From Casuarius casuarius (taxonomy: Eukaryota > Chordata > Aves > Casuariiformes > Casuariidae), in NCBI GenBank assembly GCA_003342895.1, contig PTFA01000005.1, positions 164,561 to 228,560 on the forward strand: DNA of 64,000 nt, read 5' to 3'. The position numbers were made by a program, and so were the translations under genes. Below are positions 51,201 to 63,200 of this stretch, one piece after another. Below the pieces are notes generated by a model that worked only from the letters and a program-made list of their open reading frames with translations, was not told the DNA's origin and ran no database searches. Position 1 is the stretch's first letter, and every line of letters begins with the position of its first letter.

Positions 51201-54200
51201 TTCTAAGTAGGACTGACGCTTACGCAAAAGCAGAAAAATTCTTGATTTGAGAATATGAGAACTTCCTGACTGAAGTCTAGTTCACTATTAGTACTGGTAC
51301 TGTGTTACGTAATCTCTTTCAGAAACATCTTAAAAACAATTAGATTTCTTTTGTAACTACTGCTGCCATTGAAAAGCTTTCCAGGAACATCCCATTTCTA
51401 ATGTTTAAGAACTATCATTTAAGTTCTGATTTGAAGTTTTTCATGCCAGTTGTTCGTTCTTGTGAAGTGGGCCTCAGTATTTTTATGTATCTGTGAGCAC
51501 TGCAGATAAAAGCCTGGGAGTTTCTTTGCAATGAGGATATTTGTATCATTCCAAGTGAGGCTTCCTGATGACTACTGGTTATTCAGGATGGTATCTGAAC
51601 TACTGCAACTGCAAGGAAGTCTTCTCTGAAGTTAGACTGAGTCACTCCAAGATGCTGCTAGCAGTGCAGCATCAGCTATTTAAGGCTCAGTATGACCTAA
51701 GTGCCTGGGTTTTTGCCCTGCTACTTCACAGCTTGTGCCAAGCTCAGTGCTGCCATGGCTAGATTGTGACTGGGATCTGACCTAGCTACTTGAAAGCTGC
51801 ACACCAGTGTCAGTAGTATAATAGAAGCTCAAAAGGATGGCGTTTATCTTACTCTTTGCCAGTCACATGTTTCCTCAGTCAGCACATACTGGCTGGAATA
51901 ACCAGGCTGAATTGAAGAAACAATGAAAATAAAAGGAATTTCCAAAAAAATCTGTAGTTTCCCATTTTTGTTAATGTCTTTTCCCTTTTTATGTTTTACT
52001 TGTTAATTCTCCCTATCCAATTTTTTTTGTCTTAAATGTGTGTCTGTCTGTCTGATTCTGTCTCCTATTCCTTTGGCTTTCTTTGAGTTTCCTTTGCTAT
52101 TTTATCTTTCCTCCCTGGTCCCACCCTGCTATCCCTACAACCTGCATGCAGCAGCCTGTTCTGCCTTATCAAGAACGTGTTCACAACCAACCATCCAGCA
52201 GACGAGAACAGGGCCGTCTTGCTTCTGTGCCCCAGTGGAAACAGGTAAACAAATTGATTATGAATATCATGCAGTGCCTGCACTCAATACCAGCTATCAT
52301 TATCCTATTTTTAAAGCATTGTTTTTGAGCACCTTTGCTTGAGACTGTTGTTTTAAAGCATTTAATTAATAATGAATAAAACCAGAATCTTCATCAGGCA
52401 ATGATGTGTGGTTTAATGTTTCAAGGGGACTTAGCAAAGTTTCCCTGTCCTCTTATACCCGTTTCAACTTCCCAGGGTTTCAGTGGATGTTTGAACAGAA
52501 ATCTTGCTTATAGATGCAACTTAATATAAATGTTTTATTTTCTGAGGTATTTCTAAATTTTTCTATTAGGAAAAAAAGAAACAAACAGAAAATGTATAAG
52601 CAATTTTCCCAACCAATGAGGTTAAGGGTGTCGTGTCATCTATGATATGTCTTTTCCTTGATAAACTTTACTCTGTCAACAGAAGACAGTGGGTTCTGGG
52701 GTCCAGCTTTTGTGCTGGATTTTGTGGTGCTTTTCATCTGACAGTTGAAATGGAGAAGAGTAAAAATGGGTTTCAAGGATGCAAAATCTGCAGGATACAG
52801 CAGGATCAAAGAGAAGATTGATATATGGTCTCTATTCCAAAGGTTCCTGAGGACTTGCCTGGGGAAATAAGGGATATCAGTTGTCTTAGTTCAAAAGCCG
52901 TAAGAGTATATAGAAGCATTTATTTCAGAGATCAGCTGAGGCAGAAAGCCAGCCATTAAACCAGGGAGCCAGCTTTGCCAAGTTTGAACAGAAATCTGTC
53001 CTGCGGGAAGTTGTTGCTGAAGCGGTGCTTCAACTGGCTTCTGAGAGTCCTAATTCTGGTTGCTGAGGCACAGCAGAATCTGATAGCCATGAGGCTGCAC
53101 ATTACTGCAGTACTGCAGTGGCTCTCTACAGTGACACCAGGCACACTAGTTACAAAGCTATTTCCTGGGCCACAGTTTCTACAGTGAAGTTGGTGCTGGG
53201 TTACCAGTACCTGTTACTGGAGATGATGTAAAGGAGTAATATTGCTCCTGATAAGCTCTTTAGGAGGACTTAATGTTAACTACAAAGAGCTGTTCATGAA
53301 GCTATGGGACAGAGTTCTCCTGCATCTCTTCACGTAGCAAATGCCTTCTACTGTGAAGAGTCCTTTGAAGAGGAGCAAAGCAATTCCTAACTGGATAAAG
53401 TGGTAACCTGTTCTTGAGGGAAACCAGATGGTGCCTAATGTTCTTTCCAGTAGGCAGAGTGGACTGGAGGGCTCTGGGGAGGAAGGCAATTTGAGGCCTT
53501 GTGATTGACAGGTTTGGTCCTGCATCTTGGAAGCTGTATGGCAGAGGAAAATATACTGCAAAAGCTGCAAGACTAATTGTGAGGGAGAAACCAGATGGGA
53601 AGTGGTCTGGATTGTTAATAGAAAAACTACATCTGCCTTGGGCTATGACCTGCCAGTGTCTGTCAGATGGACTTCCTTAGTTATACTTGCTTATGAGTTT
53701 AAGGACAGATTCTTGTTTTGAGCTGTAGTTAACAGAGATAGCAGGCCTGCAGTTTCAGTTTGTGATGCAAAATGTCTCTCAGGCTGTTTTAGAGGTGGGT
53801 TAGGGACAGGCTGGTATAACAGGATTCTGAGAAAGGGAGAAATCCTGGGAGAATCTGTTCTGAAGCAATTTTTACTCTTATCACAAGACCTTCGTGCTAT
53901 CTCTCTTGTAAAGGAAATGCCTTGAAAGGATCCAGCAGGATTAAAGCCTTGCCCATCTGCTGCTCTCCACATTCATAGTGGTCTGCATTTTCCTCAGGAA
54001 TTGTGTTGGAAAATTTGCTTTATTGAACTACACCTTGAGAGTGCTGATCTGTGTTGTCAAAAATGGGTTCATGCTACTAGGAGCACCTCAGCAGCAGCTA
54101 GTAACGTATGAAGATGATGTTATGTGTATATTCACAATTAAAATATTTATAATTTTTTATGTGATGTCACTATTGCCTAAAAAAGCTGGGTTGTCTTTTG

Positions 54201-57200
54201 TAGTGTGGTAAATCTCTTTCCAATGAATTCCTAGTTGTATAAAAACAACTCCCATTGTGTGTTCCATTGTTTTCCAAGCCATTTGGGCTGCTTTTGGGAA
54301 AGACCATCTCGTTGGGCATCATGAAACATTGGAAAGCCATGCGGCCTGTCTGGAAGAGGATCTGACTGCTTGGGTATGGGGTAGGGGACTAGCCTTATTA
54401 AATTGAATTTTGTCCTGGATTTCCAGACTCAGCATAAAAGCCTTCAGCAGTTTTTTTTGCTGTGGTTTCATAGTCTTCTAACAGCAGCAAGGTATGTGCA
54501 TAATGAAGAAGCTTTCATCACTTACATTTACAAAGATGCTTGTAAGATGGAGATTGCATGTCTTTCTGTGCAAATTTTTTCTACCCCCCTGGAGTTCTGA
54601 TGCTTGTTCTTCTGAGATGGTCCCGTGAAGGGTGGTAAATACGTAGCTATAAAAACTCTTTTCAGTAATTCTGTTGGAATTCTGATTTTTGAAGATGTCA
54701 AAACTAGGTCATGACTAACTGAGATGACCATAATTAGCAGGAGTTGAAATCTCCATGGAAGAGAACTTAAAACAACTTTGATTTCCATGAATGTTGTTTT
54801 TCTTACTTAATTTCATATTTAAATCTGTTGATAGATCTTTCTCTCGTCTTTCCTGTAGCCATCTTTGTCTTTGCGTACTCAGAAATGCATCCTACTGGAG
54901 GGCTGAACATATGCTTAATCCACTTCATTATACAGTGTTCTGCTATCTGCCATGAAAAAATATGCAAGTTTGTGAAAATGTTGAAATCTGAAATACAAAC
55001 TAGGCCATGGTCAGATGAAAGTGCATAAACAGCTGCAGTGGTTGAAGATGTTATTGCCCTTCTGCTAGAGATGAATACCTTGACAGCTGAACCTTTTGAA
55101 ACAGCATATAAGTGCTCCTCATCTACTTCAGTGCAAAGTCATATGGCTTAGTTTAAACTGCTTGTAACATCTGTTTAAATTAGGAGAATTGATTTTTGTG
55201 CTGAAGGGGAAGAGAACAGTCAAACAGATGTTTGTGCCAGCTCAGTGGTAAGGTCAGTGATGAACATCCGTAATATCTTTAAACTTCATGCTGTTTCTTC
55301 AGAGGTTGTCTAACAGTAGCTTTACATACTCAAGTGTTTCTTTTTGCAGTGTAACTATTTCCAGATATGCTGGGGAGAGGATTCAAAAAAAAAGGAAAAA
55401 ACAGGCAAAAGATGCATGAAAAATGGAGAAGTGGTGGAAAAAAGACTGTACATAGTTAGGATTTATAGAACTAGAAAGGCATGTGCTCTAGCATACAAAC
55501 CAGGACATATGTATATTGTGCGGTATTCAGATTATTAGCTATGGCTACATTTCAGCTATAAAATTGCTATGTTTCTTTTCTAGTAGAATGACACTGTACA
55601 GTTTAGTTTGTCTTAGATAGTTTAATTTCTGTAAGGTAGAGAGAAAGGAGCCAAAGCTGAGAACAGAATGCTGTGACTTGAGTTTTTTGCTAATGAACTC
55701 CAAGCAAGAGATAATTAAGCCAACAGGATGGATATTTTTAAACATTAGAGGGCACAAAAATAAGTAATTTTTCATGAAGCAAAGAGAGCAGACCAACTGT
55801 GCTATGTAGAGTTCCAGGTTGTACATTTCACTAATCATGAGATTTCGAGTCAGTTGATGCACTTCTGGGATTGTGGCTTGCCTCACCAAAGCCAATTGCA
55901 ATGTTACCTTAGCTTTTCTATCCTTATTATGATTTTTCTCTTTCTCTGTTTTAAAAAAAGCTGAGGAATAAGGAACGTTCTCGGACCTGCCCCAAAAAAG
56001 TGATCATGCTCTCTTCTTCCACTCCACCTTCCTCTCCACCGTATCTCAGACAGCAGGTGATTCCCTCTGCATGCTCTGTCCCTCTCTCTTCATTACTGTT
56101 TGTACAAGTGACTAGATCAGTTACCAGATATCCCATTTGCAATTGCATTTTCAACTTTCTTTATTCAGATGGTGATGTGTTCTTGGATCTCTTAGATTAA
56201 AAACACAGGTTGGCACTAGATCAGCAGAAATACGGTTATGATGATTATCTGATGCAGTGTAGATTCCGAGATTTTACTGTGGGTCATTTGTAATTGCAGT
56301 AGCCTTTTTCAGTTTTGAGTAGCAGCAGGACAGAAGTGAAATAAGGGCCAGGTCTTCCCTTAGTGTGTATATGCACTGTAGAAATTCAACAGGTGTGCTT
56401 CTGTCTAAGCATTAGAACTTGATCCTGTATCGCATATATATCTTTCAGTGTCAGAAAACTTTTTTGGACAAGCGAGGTTAGTCTGTTCAGAGTAGCACAG
56501 GGATAGAAAGTGCAGCTTTTCTCCACTCTTCCTTTAAACAAGCGTGATTGAGAATTTGCCCTAGTATCCATGAAACTCTTTCAGGATTACTTCTATGAAG
56601 TGCTTTTGGGGACTCTTTAATGGCATGGACATGTCCAGTTTGGTCCTTCTGTTTCCCCCACACCCAGCCCTTTGTCTTGCCAAGAGTTTGTGTTCAGTGC
56701 GTCTGAGTTTTAATTTGGAGTAGGAAGAGCTGTTCTGAACACAGTATATAAATGTGCATCCAGATGTGTGTGTTTGTTGTCTTTCTATTTAAATATTACC
56801 TGAAATCTTTTAATATTTGTGTCTCATTGTACGTGGTCATTGTACTTCTTTGAGTTGTATCTATTTCTTTTTTTTTATTATTCCCTTTTCCCATAGTAAT
56901 AAATTCCACTCCTTCCTGTTCAATCTTGAACTAATNCTGAGGTGATAAAAAGGCAGCTGCAGGTCAATGGACCTCCCATATCTTTAAATAGGAATTGTAC
57001 AAATAAATTTCCCCACAGGTGGAAAACATTTCTTCACTGAACTCTTGCCTGCCTGTAAACTGTGTAAAGGCATGTCACCTTTTAGCAAACTAGGAAAGGG
57101 TCATTTTGGGGCATAAAGTCTGACTTGCCTTATTGTTCTGATTTCTCAGAATGTAGTTACATGTTACATTTAATGTGGTCTTAGTCCACCCTCAGACCAC

Positions 57201-60200
57201 ACGTTCTCTGCTGCCTCTCTCGTGTCAGGTTGTGCAGCTGCAAGATAAGTCAAGTCAGTTTACTAATCTGATTGAAAACTGTCCTAACAAAAAAGTGGTT
57301 AGTTTTCTGATACCCATGTGGACAGCATGGTGCAAGGAAGTATGCAGGAATGCATCTCTAGGTAGATGGGATGGGGACAGTCCATTTCACCTAGCAACGT
57401 TCATTTAGACTGAATTGAGTGTAATGTGGGATTATCATTGTGACATTGTGATAGCTAATATCCTTCCTCTTGTCAAGGTACTTTGAAGATGTTAACAGAT
57501 AATTTTTATGGGAGATTTAAGGTTTTCTCTCAGTTTATTGATAGAGAAACTATGGCAGTTATGCTGAGGTTTAATCCACAGAGTCATTTTCTGTATGGAA
57601 AAATTGTCTTGCTGTCACTAAAGACCCTTTAGTTTTTTGTATTTTCCCTTCCTAGCTTCTCCAAATATTTTGTCTTGTGTCTCTTGCTTGCATAATTCAG
57701 TCATGAGAGCTGACTATTGCTGGGTCCAAGTGTCCTTTGATTGTTTTCCACCTTGTGTTCTGTAGGATTTTTTTTTCCATGTCTTTTTTTCTCAAGTAAA
57801 TTAAAAAGTTGTCAGCGTCTTCCTTTAACTCTGAGGGTTTTTTGCTTCCTGTGCTACAGAACCAGTCTGCTAGAACCTTTTGAGGGGTTTGCCTTTGGAG
57901 ACTCTTTTTTCCTTTTGAATGATTTCTTCTTCTGAAATTGTCTTGGCCTAGGCCTTGTAGCAAGTCAGATGGATCTGTGTCCTTGTTACACTGATGTCTT
58001 TTGAAAGACTGTACCTCTGTGCTTCTAATGCATTCATTCTGCCACTTCTTTTAAATTTTCCATTTCCTTCCTTTGATCTAATATCACAGTGTGAGCTGTA
58101 TTGAGTGTTTTATCATCTTTATCATACTAATCTGCTTATGTCGTGGTAATGTATAGTGGTTAACTGACCTGATATAAATATATATGGACTGATTTTTAAA
58201 TTTTCCCTACAGGAGCCAGTTTTAGAATACTCTTCTTGATAAGCCATTATGGCCTCTTTTCTGCCTGCATTGTAAGAAAATTCAGATGAAGTGTATTTTG
58301 ACTAGGAATGTGTTCTGTGATTGTTATTAAGTTCATAATTTGTTGCCTGCAGAGAAACAGGGAACGTGGTGCTGATTCTCCTGGGGAGCAGAGTCCCAGA
58401 CAGGAAAGGGTAAAGAGCATGAGCAAATGGCATGGATGCTGCTGACACAATGCAGTGATGGATGTGTGCAATATGGAGAGTAAATGTACTGGGTAGCAGG
58501 AACACACTTATCCTAATGCTGCTGTTAACACACTGCAACTGCTGAGAGTCAGTTAGGAGTGATTATTTCTGTGTGATGCCAACATATGCCTAACAAACCT
58601 TCATCAACAGTTTGCTAAATGTGTTTATTTTGCCACAGATGTAGCACTTAAGCTCTTCCCTTTCTTCTTTTTCTCTTACACCTCTTTACCGGGGTATGCT
58701 GTGGCTGTAGCAGAACAAGAAGAGTTCAATTTTGTGCTAATTCATGTGAACATGGTTGCATTGTTTCCACTGCTTGCTTTCTGGACCGTTAAACAACTGG
58801 CATTCCATCCTGCCTCCTACAGGCCAGAGTACAAGGAAAAATGATGAGGCATTATTTAGTATAGAGATTTTGACGCTGCCTTAACAATGAAATGTTTAAC
58901 AGTCTGTCTGTTCAGTATTACACAGAAGCATGGGAAAAGGAAAGATAGGCTCTTAAAAGAATAGGTTGGTTTGGATTCATATTGACAAATTAATTGACGT
59001 TCCACGAAGGCATTTAATGAATTAAGTCATAAATGGTAGCCAGCTATAAAACTGTTGTAACTTTCAAAATGTGTCCTACACTAAAGACTGTTGTGGGCCG
59101 AATGTTTTCTGACAGGCAGTAGAAGATGAATAAGCATGTGTCTGCAGTGACACAGAATCCCACAGCTTTATAGTAGGCTCTAGTTTTAGTGAAAATGATC
59201 TAGTAGGAAGGAGTAGGTGGAACTGAGAGCAGATGAAAATAGGCAGTATTATTAAAGTATCTGAATGAGAAAAGTGCTTCTCATTAATTGGGTGTGAACC
59301 TAATTTTGTTTTCTGTTTTTGTAGAACAGTTAGCACGCCGTACTTAGCAGCACCTTAGCATTCTTAACAGATTAAGCTTGAAGTTTCTTCATGAGTGCAT
59401 GTTTGTAGTTCCTGGTTTATTATTTTTGATCTCTGCAAACACATTAGCTGAAAGCTGTGTGACATGAATGATAGTCCTGTCCTTCCAAAAGCAGGACACA
59501 AGCCAGCTCTTTTTTCCATGTCATTAAAGTGCAACATACAGCAGGTTAGCAAGATTGATATGGACAACTAGAATAGCAGAGGTGTCAAATATTGTGCCTG
59601 GGGTCTGTTGACAGGACAGTGCAGTATGAACAAGTAGGACAGTGAAAGTTGCAGAAGTAAGACTGGCGACTTCTGTGATGGCTTGATTGTTCTATGCTTT
59701 GCTTCAGCTAGCCAGTCTTGTTAAACATCCTGTCTTCGGTAAGTACCACATTCACTTTTTGTATCCCAGCATTCAACTTTTTATATCCCAGCATTCAACT
59801 TTTTATACCCCAGCATCATAAAGGAGACTAATTCATTCTTTTTGAGAACTGAACTACATTACCCTAAAAATGAGTGTTTCTGTGCACAGTCTGAGAAACA
59901 CAGGTATGTCCAGGTCTAGATATGTAAAGGAAATCCTTCACAACAAGAACTGTGGTGAAATGAGTACCACGGATGCAGCTCCTTTTGTGTGTGATAAAAC
60001 CACATCTTTTGATTAGAAATGCTTTTTTTCTGGATGGTAATGCCAGGGAGAGGCTATGCGCTTGTTTGGTTTTGGCTGCAGCAGTGCTAGGTGGGAAGAG
60101 TTGTGAATAATGTTCAATTCAGCTGTTTTTTCTTGGCCTTGAAGGCCTAAATTTAGGACTTCATTAGAACAGTAATCCAATACACATTGGAATAAAAATA

Positions 60201-63200
60201 ATCTTCAGCTGGGAGCTTTTCTTTTCTGCATGTGAATTTCATACTTTTTTTTCTGGCTTTGGCCTTGCTTTCAGTTTAGTGTCTGTTCCTTTGGGGGCTT
60301 TTATGCCTATTTGTTCACTTCCTTCCTCATTCCTTATCTCACAGAGATCTCCTCGATTTTTTTCTGATGACCAAGTGCCCGAGAATGTTGAACAAAGGGC
60401 ATGTCAGCTGGCTGCCCTCCTGGAGCCCAGGCCTACAGTGAGGCATCAGGTGACTACAGCCCTGTCTATCGGGTGTTCTGTATCAGTTTGTAATTCTGGG
60501 TACCAGTGACATCTGGGGTCAGAGGGATAGAAAAATTCCCCCAAATACACTGACCATTGCTGTACACAGTCATATGGTTAGAAAGACAGAGTCAAGTCTA
60601 TTTAGTGTAGTTTTCTATCCTGCTTGCCAGTTCCTAACTTTTTTCTTACTTAACAAATAACAGCGTTTCTATTTCAAAAAACACTACATCAACAATAAGG
60701 TAAAAAACACCCTCCAAGCTTCAGGGTGCATGCTGAAAACTAGCTGGACTCCCGATCAAACCATCTCATAGCTGTCTTTTACCAGTCAGTTGCTCACGAG
60801 TTCTACTTGCTTCTGGAAGCAAGAACATCTGCACTTTCCAAGCACTTCTGGCTCTGAAGTACTGGTTTTGTTTCCATACTTCCTGTATTCTTAACTTCCA
60901 ACAGGCAAGTTGGCAGCTTGAGCAGATTTTCGTTGCTTCCAGTGGAAACTTTTGTTATGTTCTTGTGCTTAATTTTCTCTCCTGTGTGTCTTCTCTGACA
61001 TATGGGACCATGCCAGTTTGAACAGTGAATTCCTTAGATTCTATTTCCTCACCCTGTTTGTGTTTTCAGTTGAGATCTTCAACAGCATTTGGCAAATAGG
61101 AGAGTGCTTTTGGAAAACACCATCTACATTATTTTTTTCCAGATTTTATTGTTTTGAGTTAACCATGCAAAATTGACCTGTCTTCTCAAACTTGAATATA
61201 AACAGTCCCAGAGTTTTTCCTGGTTTACCAAGCAATGTCAGCTACAAGCTTTACCAAGCCATGTCAGAAGGAAATTTATAAGCTGTAGGTCATTTCTTTG
61301 GGGACACAGTCTTTGCTGATCATTAAAATCAGTGAAGCTGTTCTCCAGGAAGGAAGGGTGAACATCTGCGTGGGTTTGAGATAGGATGTTAGAAATCTAG
61401 AAGAAGCCATGAGAGATTGGGTAAGAAGACTAGTTTAAATGTATTAGTCTCTATTTGTGAATGGATGACACAACTGGCATGGTGCATTTCACCACTCAAT
61501 GGAAAGCTGTGCATTTCACTACTCAATTGAAAGGATGACAAAGAAGTTAACATCTAGGCATATACACCTTCCTCCTACTTTTTGTGTTGCTTTCTAGCAT
61601 TTTAAAGCTCCTTGTGGGAGTAGAAAAGATTAACAGCATTACATTGCAAAAAAAAAGAAATGATTTTTGAGACTGTTTTATTTCTATATAGATACAAAAT
61701 TAAGGAGGAGAGAGAAAATACAGGGCAGACAGAACACAAAGTAGAAAAAAGGATAAGGGGGGTAGGGCAGAAAGGAAAAAGAGGAAACAGATGTTGGAAC
61801 AGTGCAGACGATAGATTATGATGTGGGATTTAGGGAAGGAAATTTCTTGTTAGAAAAAGTGGAGCAATGAGAGAAAGAAAGCTTAGCAAAGTAAGAAAAA
61901 TTTTCCAAAAAGCAACTTGAGTAAATATTGATGGTCTTAAGTACAGAATATCTGTGTACAAAATAAACAGTTATTACTTTCTGCCTCACTAGAGAAAGAA
62001 AGAAGGTGTGAGGGACATTTTTTTCCAAGTTTTCCTACAGGAGTCTTTATGAAAGCTTTTGATGGTGGGCGAAAGGGCCTGGGTTTTTGTTTTTATTTTC
62101 TCCTGTTTTATCCTCCATAGCCTTGTATGATTGTCTTGATTTTTATTTTATTTTTTAGCCCGAGACTGAACCGTCTCGCCGATTCTTTGTTGACCAGTGG
62201 GAGCTCTCCCTTAGCCTCCGTTCTTCTAATCGCCCTTCTTCACCCTCATCTGACTCCCTTCGACAGGTAGCATTAGCCTGAGCATTGCAAGATGCACTCT
62301 GCTGTGTCCGCTTCCTCCACTCCAGTCCCACCAGCCAAGGATATACCACAAGAGATGGCTAGTCTTGCAACGCTTCACCTGCAGAATGCAATGTCTGTGC
62401 ATATTCATGCACAAGTGAGAAACCAGAGGCAACCTGTGGCATAGCTAGGTTATTCTCAGCTGTAAAGCAGTTTGAAACTAAACACATTTAAGGTTTGATG
62501 TAAATGAAAAAGCTTCTGCTAAATCTCACACTCAAATCAGTTCTTTTCAGTGCTGATAGTTTTCTGGCTTGGGAGTAAAGCCTTTTTGTTTTGCTTGCCG
62601 CTTTTGTTGAGGTGTTAAACCAAACTACAGAATGTGTTTGTACATATATACTTAAAGGAGAGTATGAAACAAACAAAAAATACCTTGGCTATCTGAAAAA
62701 TCACTAGGAATATGAGCTAGTCGCAGTTGCCATACATACAACAAACAACAGGAACTTGATCTGACCTAAGTCTGAAGTAGGTTCTTTGCCCACTCTTCAA
62801 AATGTTGCGGAACGTTGTGTAGCTTGAAGGCCTTTGCCCAAGTGAGGAAAGATAAAATGCTTCACTTAAAATTCAGTTTTAAGCAGATGTGATATATGGC
62901 GGCAAGGGGGAGGGGACACAAAACCAAGAACCAAGCATTAAAGATCCAGCCACTTCCTTCCACGTACCAAATAGCCCAGGATATTGTGAGTTAAGATTGG
63001 CATAATCCCTTTTCAAGTACAGAACTTCGTATGTGCTGGTAGAAATTCAAAGATCCTGAAACATCTGCAGTCAAGGTTGGCTGGAGGTTTCATATCAAAA
63101 CTTGTTCAGTGGAAACGTGGTTTCACCTAAAAGAAAGACTGTATTAAAAGCACATGCTTCCAAAGGAAAAGCTTGATTTATCATTTAAGAAAGCCTCAAA

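Larger units (their letters stand above)
60450..62158 (+). other. MICAL3: Intron between L5 and L6
   Basis: 1.7 kb, donor GTGACT, acceptor TTTATTTTATTTTTTAG. Contains a possible 36-nt microexon at 60664-60699, a 27-bp direct duplication at 61482-61535 and a purine-rich stretch at about 61690-61880. Confidence 0.7.

Noticed and set aside
54427..54492. TTTCCAG acceptor, open stretch, then AAG|GTATGT donor
   Set aside because: Leaves two extra bases (not phase 0), encodes a hydrophobic Phe/Leu run unlike the linker, and does not fit flanking phases.
57697..57963. 88-codon Lys-rich open frame, minus strand, within the linker intron
   Set aside because: Lys codons arise from T-runs on the + strand; no LINE or gene motif could be identified.
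59713..59739. Possible 27-nt phase-0 microexon before TCG|GTAAGT
   Set aside because: The donor is perfect, but the acceptor (CAGCTAG) is poor and the hydrophobic nonapeptide does not fit the linker; too short to support.
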